A DNA stretch of 64,000 nt, taken from the NCBI RefSeq assembly GCF_052857255.1, contig NC_135497.1, positions 181,569,478-181,633,477 of the forward strand, given 5' to 3'. This DNA comes from Amblyomma americanum (Eukaryota; Arthropoda; Arachnida; Ixodida; Ixodidae). The notes under the pieces were generated by a model, which made no database searches, was not told the DNA's origin, and saw nothing but the letters and a program-made list of their open reading frames with translations. The first letter of the stretch is position 1, and every line of letters starts with the position of its first letter. Of this stretch, positions 21,870-34,700 are shown piece after piece. Both the position numbers and the translations under genes were made by a program.

Positions 21870-24800
21870 GTGGTGTCATTTTTGCAGTTGCCTTCTGCTT
21901 AGGGCAACTTTTCGAATTGTGCCATGCTCTGCAATAGCTTGATATGGGTGCACATGCATGCTGCTGCAGTGCATGGTTGCAGTTGTTGCCATGATTGGAA
22001 CCTTGTTTTGGCTGGCTGAAACATGTTTGTGCTAGCTTTGTATGTAGACTTTAGCCCTAATTGCAGAGTTGTGTTAGCAGTTGGCAGCATGTGGTCAGTG
22101 CTTGTGCAACAGGAATAGCCACATGCTGGCAAAGAAAAGTTTGCCTACAAATGCTGCATTATGGGCAATTGAGAAACATTTGCCCATCTAAAAATTCCAC
22201 ATGTAGACGGGTATACGAGACATACTGGGGTGTTCTCCCAATGGTGGCATGTTACTTGGGGGAAACTGCGATTATATGTGTTCATTTCAATGTCGACAGA
22301 TCAGTGCAGATTCCTGCACACTGCTTTGCTATTCGTTTAGGTAGCAACCTGCTGTCGAGACATTTTTGCCTTCTACGTGAATGTTTTGCATGAAAATGTA
22401 TACTTTCATACTTTGTTAATCCCTAGGCATGTAGACTGACAATGATTATTTATGTTCACATATTTTAGGTTGTGTGAAGAGAGTGGTGCTGCCTGAGGGG
22501 TAATGGATTTGCTTACAGTAAGAATACATGCCAGGGCTATGCAACTGTCTCTACATAACTGGCAGTCTAGAAGCATAAACAAGCAGTGCAAGCCTGGCTC
22601 TGCAAGTGACAGAGGAACAAGAGCTTCCTTATTATGATCGCTTGTACAAAATTAATACTCTAATAAAGGTCTAAAGTCATTTTGTTTAGTTCATAGTTTA
22701 TTACACTAGAAAGTGGGAGAAGGCATCATTTTGTTCCCATCACTAAGTATAACTGTGAGAGGTATAGATTTTATTGCAAAGGCATTACTAGTCCCATTAT
22801 GAGAAAAGCCAGCGGGGCGGTACTCGCAGATGGTACTGAAAATCCCAGCGATGGCAAGAAAAATGCGTGACATCATGAAGCAGCCGTATGACACACAGCA
22901 AACCGAGCACCACTATTTCAGACAATCGTATACATGTCGTTCCTCTATATGTACTCCCCACTGGCCGACCAATGTGGCACCAGTTTTCTCGACAATATTT
23001 GTACCAAAATTGTGACGCAACAGTTATCATAGAGCGTTCAGGTTGGCATCATACAAATTCTTGTTGATGCTAGAAAAGTTGGAGGCTAACTTGCGACAGG
23101 GATTCGAACCGACTACATATGCACCTTGAATCGTATGCCTTCGGAGATTTTATCTCTTCTCTTAAGCCACCAAGATGTGAAACAGTTACTGTGCCATCTC
23201 CTTTCCTCAAAAACCAATATTCACAAAAAATTGTGATGCAACCATTTGCCGTACAGTGTTCTGGGTGGTGTCACACACGTGTGTGGGTGGGTTTTAATGC
23301 ATCCAGGGACAGTAATGCTCTTGTATTCCCACACGTAAGAAATATTTAGTGTCTCTGCCAAATTTTTCTTACTGAGTATATGTGGGACCCTATGTTGTTG
23401 GGTAAAACGTGGATTTACGTGATTCCTGCACCCTGAATAGGTGTCTTAAATATTGAATTAAACCCAATTTCTACCCAAAAATGTACCTTCTAGAATATAT
23501 TTTTCAGTGCACAAAGCTGAAGGCTCTGCACATAACTTAGTGGATATGTTGTGCTTATTCCAGAGGTGTGCTTATATTCAACTGGTGACCTTAAGCCTCT
23601 TTTTACTTGGGTTGCGGCCTAATTTGTGGATAAGTTCAAAAGGTATGTTTCAGAAGTGAGGGGCAAAAACACGTATTAAGCAGATGCCTTGTCGGCATCA
23701 ACACGTGGAGTGCTAAACACACTAACATCCTGCTGCAAGTTCTTGCTAGTTTCAAGTGGCTGCTGCATGTGATGTTGAGTGAATGTTTTCGCAATGAACA
23801 AATAAATGTAGGTACATCTTGCATAGACACAGAAGTGCTAAGTAGGAGATAGTGTATGTGCCGAAATACTAGTAATATATGAGAAAAAAATCTTCGCAGT
23901 TTTTCAATGCAAACTGCCATTTCTGTGTTGTTTTGGAATAAATGAGCAAACAATAGGGCATTTCGTGTCCTGCACAAGAATAAGCACTAGTAGTGAATCG
24001 TCCTATGCTGCAAGAAATGATCCGAAAAAAACTGAATTGTGGAAGTTTGTGTTGAATAACCCAATTGGTACACTAATTCCAGCTAAAATATTATTGCCCA
24101 AATTTTACCCCCTGAATTCTGGAAAAAATAAACCCTGAAAACAGAGGGCCCTAATTATACGCTGTGGAATTTATGACAACTGTTGCAAAAAGATTGGCTT
24201 GACCAACAAGCTTGCTTTGCTGCCACTGCAATATACCTCTAGGTAACATTTTTTTTTTTGTCTTGTGTACACTATTTAGATTGGAGACATACTAGTGGTA
24301 GACGTATGCTGGACCACCAGTGGGTGCCTGCTGCATATGTAGGATGACAAGCACGCATTCCCAGGGTATGTATGTGTGTGTGTATGTACCACCAATATCG
24401 TTCCAAAACAAAAACGGAAACTTTACCACATATACAAGAAAACAAAAATATCTGCTGGAGAAGAAATGCACTCAGGACCCATTAACACTTCCACACAGCT
24501 GTGTTCACGTCATAAAAGTGAAAATGAAACGTACTAATAGTCAGCCTGCCTGAAGTAAAATCTTGTCCCAAGTAACGCATGATGTTGTTGTTTCAACGCC
24601 GAGTGATTGTTACAAAGTGTGCACAATGTTAAAGAACAAAAGTTATATGTTGCTGTAACGTTAAACACAAACGATGAAGAAGTGTTCATAAAACGTTTTA
24701 TGATGTTGCTAGCCACTTAATAGAAATGTTAGGCAACATTTTCGTTCTGTGACAAATGCAACGTAACAAGGTAAACAGTTAGAAACAGTTAGAGATTTAT

Positions 24801-25090
24801 ACACAGACAACGGTTAGACAACATTTCCAATTGAAATTGAACAGCAGCTGAAAATACATTGCAAACATGAAGAAAGTGCACAGGTTGAATGCCAAACTTC
24901 CGGCTGTTGTTTGGTAAGGAAACGAACCATCGAGAAAACCAAAAGCATTGGCAAAGAAATCTGTGAACACAGTGCAATGCAGCAGTTACATCTTTGCTAC
25001 ACAACCATCAATCAAAAATGCAAACTCATTCATGGATAAGAAAAGCAAAGGCACAATAAAATATTGCTCACTGCAATGTTTAATTCAGTA
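21870..25090. other. AT-rich intergenic sequence, no recognised gene
   Basis: I see no conserved protein and no transposon with clear ends. A degenerate tRNA-like word (GGGATTCGAACCG at about 23100, minus-strand B-box) may be an old SINE head. A (TGTG)n-rich run lies near 24365-24385. Confidence 0.4.
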
Positions 25091-25098
25091 GGTACCTA

Positions 25099-25231
25099 TT
25101 ACCACCCAGCCATGCCTGCTCTTCCTGCAGATAAATGAAACGCTGTCAAAAGGCAGCAAGCAGCCATAATTGCTGCAATGACAAGGATGATGTGCACCGT
25201 CAATGCCAGAATGCAGTGTTCCCTCAGGATC
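25099..25231 (-). CDS. candidate terminal exon with one membrane helix
   Basis: After a good acceptor (TATTTCCTATTCAG on the minus strand) one base completes a codon and 43 sense codons run to a TAA. They include a strongly hydrophobic span, LALTVHIILVIAAIMAACCL, about 20-25 residues long, and a short polar tail ending AGMAGW. ATTAAA follows within 20 bases of the stop. This looks like the last exon of a minus-strand membrane protein gene. No upstream exon was recognised and no family identified, so it may also be chance. Confidence 0.3.
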
Positions 25232-25249
25232 CTGAATAGGAAATAATAG

Positions 25250-28200
25250 CAGTTTTTTTTGGAAAGTACTCTGAAAACATGAATTTTCTGTCCCTCTTTT
25301 ACTTAGCTTGCATTAATTGACACGACTCTTTCTGGACTCAGCAGCTTTGACAAACATGTGGGTCAGCTGACAGCCTCAGAAGACTGTAGCGCCTTGTCAA
25401 CTTGCAAAAGATCAAGGCTCAGAAAGAAAAAGCAAACAAAAAATGAGGCATTTCCTTATTCACACTGTACTTTATATGGCACTAAGAATGCGGCTAAGAC
25501 ATGGCATGAAGATTGTTTTTTCTGCTCAGTTACAAACTTTCTAGCCTGTGCTAACGTATCACTGCAATGTAAATAATTAAAAATACCTGCATTGTACAAC
25601 ATGCTGCAAGACTTACGAAATACTCCACCTACAAGTCTACCACATGCCTCTTACATGCAGTAGAGTTTATATCGACCAAACTAGCTAGCCTGTAAGGTGA
25701 GGAGACACCAAGCCTCTGACATCTGGAGATGTGTACCTCCCATGTAATAAGAGTGATTGGAGATGCTCCTTTTTGATGACATTTCAGTTGCTGGGTATGG
25801 AAGGACCAGATATGAAGGGGAACAACTAGACATTTAGTTTTTAAGCAGCATCACAGTGAGCAATGTGCCTTGGCTTTTCTTCTGTCCTTAAAGGAGTTTC
25901 ATTTTCCATGTTATGTGTTCACATAACTGCTTGCGTGTGCTTATTTTTGCTTGCTTGGAGGTGCTTTTCTGTGTTAAACTATAGTTTTAACTCTGGCCTC
26001 AGTCCTCTGCACCTTCTTAGCTTTTTGCTAGTGTTCAGCTTAAGTCGTGTACCAACTCGCGCAGATCTCTATTTTTCTACATTTCCAACTGTCTCCACCT
26101 CCGTCATGTTCACCTCTGCACCTAACGCCTTCAAGTCTGCTGTGTATAATGATCTTAATCAATCTGCCGTGCATTTTGTTCAATCACGTGCATTTTTGTT
26201 TGTCACCCACTCCTCTATGTAATGCCAATTGGCCCTGAGAGTAAAAAAATGAAATGAAATGTAGTCTAGCCTGAGCAAGCACGCATTATGTTCAGTTTAT
26301 TTTACCATTTGACCAGTAGAGAGCTGTTCAAGCTCCAAAGTTGAGCTTGCCATGCCTATCACCCCTACACTGGAAAACAGCAGGCGCCAAGGCATACGTA
26401 AGCACTAACGGCAACAGAACGTGCCAAGTATGAAGTAATTCAGTAACGTTCCTCGCATTTATCACACTGCATGCTCACTGTTCAGTAATTTATTACCCCA
26501 TTAGACATCCTGCAAGGAGAGTGCACAATGATGTTTTATTTGAACATGGCATCACGTACAGTACAATGACAATCATTAACCCTGTGCCAACACAACAGCA
26601 AATTAATTTCTGCTTAATGAATGTATAGTTTACAGTGCAATCAACAGGCGAGTATGGTCAACCCTTAAGATCAAAATAATAATGAAATCTGAGCAGCCGC
26701 TCATTCCCCCCACCCCCTCCCTAAAAAAATGAAAAAGGGTGTTCTTCAGACGGCACGTTAGTACAATGCGGTTACAATATTTGCGACAGGTCAACTACGT
26801 GTGAAATTCAGATATAAATAATTAACGCCCATGCATGCGGCGGGATACGAGGCGCCAGGGCGCGGGCAAACAGTAATCGTCTTCAAGGTATCGACTGGTG
26901 CCACCTCCTGCTCAACGAGTACCACTTATGGCCAAGTGACATTCCCGTAGAGCCAAAGGGGACGATTTTGAAATGCGACGGTGGCGGTGCCTGGGAGTTG
27001 GCGGTAAAGGCATAAATTGCTCAAAACTTTTTGAAACAAGCTCAGCCAAGCCAATCCAGAAAAATCCAATATGGCGGCGTTTGTTTACTTGGCTGGTTGC
27101 GGGCGGTTGCTCGCGCGTTCGTGGTGCTGGCGGCCGCTAGCTCGATGCAAGCTTCGTAAATACTGGTGACTTGCTGCTCCCGCGCTGCATTCCCGCTTGA
27201 TTTCCTAAGTACTTACGACATCTGCTTACCCGCTTTTGCATTTCGATGTGTCTGTTGAGGCAGCACGGTGCATGGTGGCGAGCGGCGCGGCCAGCGCGGC
27301 TGATTAGCAGCTGCTTAGGGCGCTCGCTCGAGTACCAAAAACGTAAATAGTTTTCTCCAAAGAACAGTTTATTAAAGGAAACATCAGTAGTGACAATCGA
27401 TGTACAAAAGTGATTTTAGGCATCTTGGGCATTGCAATATCAGTGACAATCGTTCTAAAAATCAAAATTAATAAATTCCATTATGGAAACCTAGAACACA
27501 TGAGCGAGTGCACAGAGAATATATACAGGGTACAAAGAGGTAAGGTACTATCAAGGTAGGTCCGGTACATATAAGCATGTGCTACATTCATGTAGCATAT
27601 GCTTTTGTGCAGGTTCAGATGAACAGCAGTGAAGTACAACATCCGAGATGTATTGAAATGTATCTGTCTGTGGCTATGCATACACACATACAGAGAAGGG
27701 CAGCGAAAAGTTTCAGCCTTTCACTCGTTGCATCAGACTAAGGACAACATAATATGCTGCAGTGCTATAACTTAGTAAACAGATGCCATGAAAAGAACTT
27801 AGGTAACCTTGGGCACGTTTAGCTCTTGGCAGATAAGTTACAGGCTTGCATGCTTTAGGACACAGCTCGTCTGCCATGCCCTATTTTGGTTTCTTTGTTT
27901 TGTAGATACCAAGGGGAGGAAGATGCAACCAGGGCAGGCCGAGAATTGTGTGGAGAAGCGACTTTATGAAAATTCTCTGAACAGTTGTGGCCGTGGCTGG
28001 TGACGAACAGTAATTGGAGGTCATTAATTCAGCTTGCGATGACACATTGGGGTGTAACAAAATATGCGTGCGTATAAATAACTCATCTGAGAAATGAAAA
28101 CGCACAGGGTTCGTAACAGGCCAGTAATGTTTCTCTATGTGGCGTTATACTGCATCTACCACAATGTCCAGTTATTATATTACTGAATGGTAAATTGCAA

Positions 28201-28590
28201 GTGGTCCGTGTACTGTACAGTATCTGCAAACGCTTATGGACGCCACACAGTTCAGCGTAATGCGCCGGCCGCTGCTATTGTGCCCCTCATGACCCATGTG
28301 TTGCTCCAAAAGGTGAAACCCCAAACGCTACAACTTCCAGAAGGAAAAAAAAAGCAACTACAAATAGCACTGCAGCATATTTCGAGCACGCTTGTATTGG
28401 ACACCAGCAAACATGTCAAACATTTTTCATCTTATGCGTACACCCCTCTTAAATGTTACAGAGCCGAGCACCTGAGCCAGTCCGCGTTTGCTGCCTGTGG
28501 GTTCTGCTCTCTGTTTCATACATCAGGTGCAATGCTGTCAAAGCTAGCGCTCTTGTTTGCGCTGCCTGCATCCATGACCAAAAAGTAGTG
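25250..28590. other. intergenic sequence with a LINE tail and a GC-rich block
   Basis: At about 26090-26265 a plus-strand sequence ends in a stop, a short trailer and AAATGAAATGAAATG, resembling the 3' end of a non-LTR retrotransposon. At about 26830-27320 the sequence turns GC- and CpG-rich, with ATGGCGGC at 27071; this could be a promoter and first exon, but the frame from that ATG ends after 32 codons. The rest is AT-rich with no recognised gene. Confidence 0.4.
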
Positions 28591-28605
28591 CGTTCCTTGT
28601 GGTGA

Positions 28606-28766
28606 GCGAAACATGGTGAATGCTTTGCCTACAGGCTTACTACATGACGCATTTGTCATGAGCTTGATTAAATGCACTGTTATTGCTGACGACACGCTGT
28701 TGCTTTGTCAATCCTCAGACCACTCGGCCACAAAACAAGCACGGAATAACATACCTCCCTTCATTT
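28606..28766 (+). pseudogene. LINE reverse transcriptase fragment
   Basis: One open stretch reads NALPTGLLHDAF and then VIADDTLLLCQSSDHSATKQ. The N-x-LP-x-GL motif and the ADDT box at the expected spacing are the catalytic region of non-LTR reverse transcriptases. The normal Tyr of YADD is Ile here. No other RT blocks are found, so it is a short relic. Confidence 0.45.
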
Positions 28767-29462
28767 TTCCTTGCTGATTACTTTCGTACATTTCACTGTG
28801 TTGTACCTTATGTATGAAATGAACTGTAGCTATCACCAATTTTCCCAGCAGCATAACAGAGGGCAAGCCATGACCAGAGGTTGCCAAGTTATATACCACA
28901 AGAACTCCTGGGTTCCGCAGAGCACTTTTTGGTTTTTGCAAGCACCTGAATCGATGTATGCTTCAACATTATGGTGTGCTTCACAAATTTACTTTTTGCA
29001 CAAATGGCACTGTTACTGATCATAAGAACTATGGTTAGCATACAGCCAGTCATTAACTGAATTCTGGCATTCCTTGAAGGGCACTGAGCCTGTATACTTG
29101 TCACGCAGGAAGAAAGAGAAGCCAAAACAAAACGGTTTCCCTAGCACCTCTTGTAAGTTGTTAGCATTCAGCAATATTAATTTGAGAACCAATGGTCATA
29201 GCAATGCTCATACTAACAAGGCACACAAGGCTTCTAGAAGGCAAACTTGTACTTTGTAAAAGAAGTAACGCAGCAGGAGCAAAAGCAGTCAGTACAGTAT
29301 ATGTGCAATCGGAGCAGAATTACGGATAAACAGGTACATAAATACTTATATACATAAAAAATAAATAGTACAACAAAAAGTTAAAGAGAGAGCACATGTG
29401 TAGTAAGTAGGCAGCATTAAAAATCCAAATACAATAATATCCTAACACAGTGCCTCATGAAT

Positions 29463-31726
29463 TTAGCCGGCTAATTTGCGCCTCTTTCTGGCGGGAGCAC
29501 TCTGTTTTGTTTTTGACGTCATGCTCCTGTTTAAAAAGGAAAGGTGCCAATGCAGCCTTGTGCGGCAGAATAATTTAAGGAATTTAATTTTGCAGCCTAA
29601 TGAACAGAAAACAGCTTGCTGGTTAGGCATCCTCTCAACAAGATTCCTGGACACATTGGACAAATGAGCACAGCAAGAGATTTCTTTTCTGAAGGCCGAA
29701 TCCAATTTCTTTATATAATTTAGACATGCCTCAGAAGTTGCGGCAATTGACTGGAAAAGGTGCTCGGGAACACCATTCTCCTTGAGTAGTGCAAAGAATT
29801 GGTGTCGTCCATGGAGAGAGCCACCGTCTGCTGCAAGGAGTGTTCCCTCACATGTGCATTCTGTGGTTCTCTGGTCAAGAAAGCTCTTCACAAGAGTGCC
29901 AGCGACATGGTACACAACATTTTCGTATACTATGTCAGGGGCATCTTGTGAAGACGCCTGCAAGTCAGATGAACCTGAGCCTTGCTGCCTGCTGTGGCTT
30001 GTGCTTGGAGTGCTGCTTGGTGACAATACTGCAGAAACACTCTCCAAGTTGGTGAGGAACGCATGTGTTGTCACTTCGCAGTTTCCTTGCGAAAGTTTGA
30101 AAAGTTGGCCAATCCAAATATGTTTTACAGCAGCCACGAATTGGTACACATTAGGTGTCTCATTGCAGCCATGTTTTTGACGAACTATTGCAAAAAAATT
30201 TTCCAACGGATCCTGCTGCAACCGACGAGTGAAAAGATGAGTGTAATCGAAATCTGCCTTTAGATCTGTCCACAGCAGAAGTAAGGCTTTGATTGTAATC
30301 TGCCAACCTTTGATGGTGTGTGGTTGCTTGTCCAGAGGACCACCAAAATGCCATTGGGCGATCCAATCTATGCACGACTCAAGGAAGACATGATGTTCCG
30401 AGCCTTCTGTCATTGCGTACCGCAACTTGTCGTCCTGCTTTTTCAGGGCCGAACTGTTCAGGCAGTCAAAAAGCTTATCCATCCTTTCCGTGACCTCTGC
30501 TGTAAATTTTGCATCAACAGGAAGCTCTTGAATGGCAATGAGAGTGAGGAGTGCCACAGATACGGATTCGCTGAACACTTGTGTGGCGTACTTCACTCTC
30601 ATGTCAGCAAAGGGCATCCTGTAGATGTGTTGCTCTTTTAGTTTTTTTGCCAATCTGCTTTTGAGATGCTCAACTGGTGTTTTGGAGGCCCGATCAATGT
30701 GACGAGTTTTTTTGTAAAGGGTTTCGATGTGTGTCCAGTCAACAACCTCAGAGCCAATGGTGAGCTTATGTCGTCGCAAATTATTTCTTGTGCATTTGAT
30801 TAGGTGTGGGGTGTCAAACATGAAGTATATTTTGCGGTTGTTGACAACAAAATATGGTTCATGGATAGAATGGATGAGCATTCTTGACAGACTCACATTG
30901 TTCGACCCTTGATCACAAATGACCGCTTTCACCAGAAGACCTTTGGTTTGAAGCTGCTGAATTAAATCTAATAGCAGCTTGCGCATTGCAAGAACTGAAG
31001 TTGCATTGTGGGACGCTGCAAAGGCTACTGGCTGCATCCAACTTCTTGATATGCCAGACACCGCCATAACAAGGGCTATGTTTGCCACACGAGAAGTCCT
31101 AGTATTCCCATCATCTGTGAAGCCAATTACAATATCTTTTGATTGATCATACATCAAATTTTTTTTCAAGGATATTTCATCGAATAAAAGACAGCATGCT
31201 TTGTCTTGTAGTGGCCAATCTTTTGTAATTGATTCTATTGCATCCATGGCACCTGGAATGATACCAGGTGTCATTGGGATGTCTGCCAGCCAGCGCCTTA
31301 GCGTCCTCACATGTGGCAAATGGAGCATTTCTCTGAGGAAGCGATAAGCTTTTGGAGAGTGAAAGAACAAATTGAGAGCGAATTGTTTCATTTGTTTTGA
31401 CCAGTGCTTTTTGGATTTCGGAAATGAGCAGAGCCTGATTTGAGCTTTAACCAATTCAAAAAGGTCTTGTGGCAAATGCGGTTCAAGCTTGTTGAGAGCC
31501 TCCTGCTGCGTTACTCGCCTTGTGTCGTGCCTTTTCCTAATCCGACTCAGTGCCTTTCGGTACCTGTCGCTTCGAGAATGCAACTTCTCGAAGCGCTTTT
31601 TGGTGCGAGGGGTGTACACAACTGCGCCCTTCCTCCGCCGACTCTTGGGCGTTCCTGATGCTGGTGTCATCACTGGCTGTCTGACACTCTCTTTGGCACC
31701 GCTGAGGCCACTAGGACCAGCTTCAG
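29463..31726 (-). CDS. THAP gene exon 8: coiled coil, transposase core and C-terminal domain
   Basis: This exon is open without a stop from the acceptor (TATATTTTTTGCAG) at 31727 to TAA at 29463. It holds the basic stretch TPKSRRRKGAVVYTPRTKK, the RNase H-like core with FDEISLK, ICDQGSNN, MFDTPHLIKCTRNN and DPLENFFAIVRQKHGCNETP. A Ser-rich spacer follows (about residues 763-790). A Cys-rich C-terminal domain (about 794-930) has CTCEG, FCSLGCKIKF and CRTRLHWHLSFLNR, before a basic nuclear-localisation-like end (ARKRRKLAG). The first methionine after the acceptor is not the true start, because splicing supplies the upstream exons. Confidence 0.85.
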
Positions 31727-34700
31727 CTGCAAAAAATATATAAAAAAAGCATATTTATGTTTGCCTCAGAGCGAGACCTACATCTACATCCCTCACAAAA
31801 TCAAGATTAGGGTGCAGTCACAGGGCTACAGGTTGCCAAACTTGCAGGGCAATGTTTTTGTGTGAAATGATGAATACAGTCGTGCCCCGTTAATATGATC
31901 CTCGCTGATAGGGACAGTTTTTTCTGGCGACCAACTTTACGCCTCGCTTAAATGGAAACTAGTTGCTCGTAATACAGACAGGGTAATAGTTAATGGATCT
32001 CATTGTTATCCATGTGTTTTGCCTGCTTAATATTCAGAGCAATTTTTCATGACAAGCTTGAGTTAAGCAAATGGAAAAAAACCAGAAATATTTATGTGCA
32101 GTAAAGCGATACCTACACGCTGTTACGGGCCTGCCGATACCCATCATGAATATATCAAGGTTACCGATGCATACTTTTTCATTGAAGTGGAAGGTTGTAG
32201 TTTGCAATAAATTCTAATGTTTTCTTGAGTACTTACCATAATCAGGTGAGTCCCATGATGCTGATGCAATCACTCTGATGGGTGTGCTTTGGGCAGCACC
32301 TGTCAAATAAATAAACACACTGTGGGAGGCTTCAACCAAGTATTTTAATTCTCAGGTGCACATTTTTAGCCTGGCTACGCAGCGTGTATGTGAATGGTAA
32401 GCAACAGGCTAGTGAAGCAATTTCCACAACAAGTACCTGAGAAGGCTATCCAATGTTTTCATTGAGCTGAATGAAAAATTACCTGTAAATATAATTCTGT
32501 ACAGATAACACAGGGGTCCACCACGTAAACAATGCATTCATACATATGCACACAGAAAAATATATGAAATACTAGTTGGTGAGCATAAAGTTAACACTTG
32601 TTTCTTCTCTTCTGAAACAAATGTCTGGCATCCGAAGTAGTGGTACAGTAAGATGTGCCGACGTGCACCTAATTATTGCACACCACGACATAATTGCACA
32701 CTGCTGCTATTGCAGAGGGTTAATTTATTACGTGCAAATCTGCAGCAATAGTGCTGCAGTCCATTGTTGAATTTTCATAGATTATCACTGCACTATTAGT
32801 GCACTGCACCTACCTTCTTCGTCAGCTGGGGGAGGGGGCGTAGTCTGCACATCAGTGAGCTGCGGGGCACGTGAAGAGTGTGGGTCGTCTGCAATTAAAC
32901 GACCACTTAGACACTCCCAATCTAAAGAAATCAGCCAGCAAAGTAATTACATATGTTTATTTTTTTGTGCTATGACAGAGCCCTCAGCATAAGTAATACT
33001 GCATTACAGGGTTAGCCTGAACCAAATGAAAAGTTCTTCATTTCAAGCTGTAATGTAAAACAGATCCTGACTTAGTGCACCTACCTGTGTCATGGACAGC
33101 AGAATCTGCACCAGCAATTGTGCCTAGCCCAAGTGTTGATGGCAACGGCAAGTAGTCTGAAATATAGGTACCACTTAGTTACTCCCAAGGAAAACAAACC
33201 AACTGGTGTAGTGAGACATTAGGAATGTTTTCCTATGCAAGATTGCAGGAAGACTTACCGTGACCAAGCATGACTTCCACTGGTGCAGCAGTGGACTGTA
33301 GTGGTGAAGCGGATTCAATGCCTATGCGAACAAGGAAAAAAAGATAGCCAATCAAGCTCTGCATAGCAGCACCTTCTGCTCAGTGCACAGTATGGCCTTG
33401 ATGTTCTATTTGGAACGGTTTCTCTTGCTGGGAGTTAGTGTGATCTTAAATTGGGCTTAAATCGTTTTTGTGAGTTTGTAGGCAGTTACGATTAAAAAGG
33501 AATAATTTGTGCGATCAATATACCGCGACATACAAAATAGCGCAGCAGCACACAGGAAGAAGAATGAAAACACACAAACGAACACTTTACTGTGAACCAC
33601 GAGGCCATAAATTCACTTGATGTGCATTGTAGGAAATACAAATCAAACTGCAAACCTATCTATGAAGCGTGCAATGTCACCACTATTAATGCTTGCAAAC
33701 TTATTCCCGAAATCATTCAGGAAGAAATCAGATAGCCTAAGTGACATGTGCATCGCTAAATATCCTGGCGGGTTGCTCCTCAAAGAACCATTTTTACCTT
33801 AGAAACCGGTAAAATGTTTACCCTCCATGCTTGCACAATATGCGGCCACTTCATGTATAATTACCGCCTCGTGTGTCACAATAAGCTGCTGGCAGTTTGT
33901 GCGTGTGTGTGTTCTTTCTTGACCCTGTGTGCTATTTTGGAGTGAATTCGCGCAGTCTGCCCTCTATTCACCGCAGCGAACAGTAAGTAATAATGACAAG
34001 AATACTAAACATAGAGTTGTAAAAATTATTTTCCTCACTGCTGCTGGAGTGCACTATCCAGCATCTGATTGTTAATATGGTTAAGAGAAATTTAAGCTAC
34101 AACATGGTACACAACTGCAGTCTGATGCAACTGAAACAATGGCCACATGACATTGAAGCAGGAAAGTTTTGTGCCCGGGAAGTGATGTTTGCAGTTAGCC
34201 TCTATGAATGCAATTGTTCCCTTTGGTCTTACATTTACAGGATGGGTTTTTCTGAAAATAGTGCCCTCACCTTGTGCCGCACCTTCTTCATAGAAATCTG
34301 CAACAAAAAAGCCACAGGATATACTGAGGGATCAAGCTTGGGAAGAATTTACTGGGAGAGGAATTTTGCTTACCCGGGTGCACCAAGGCTCTCAGACGAG
34401 GCTCATGCACCTTCACGGAAGGGACTGCTTCATGCGTGAGCCTTGTGCAGGCATCACTAGTGAAGCAATCCCTCGTGAAGTGCTTTGAGCAGAGCCTGTA
34501 TGTTTTGTAGACCTTTTCCCTTGGTGTCTCCAGGAGTTCAAGCCTATTGGCATATTTCAGCCAAATGGAGAATCTGAAAAACAGCCAAATAACATGATTT
34601 CATACATTTTAAAGGTTTGCATACCTCACTTCAGGAATGCTTATTAGCATCTCCTTACACAGCAAAGGGGTACGAACATTATATAACATATATGCGTGAA

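Noticed and set aside
23090..23190. tRNA-like sequence on the minus strand with GGTTCGAATCCC
   Set aside because: Only the B-box is convincing; arms do not pair well. At most an old SINE head.
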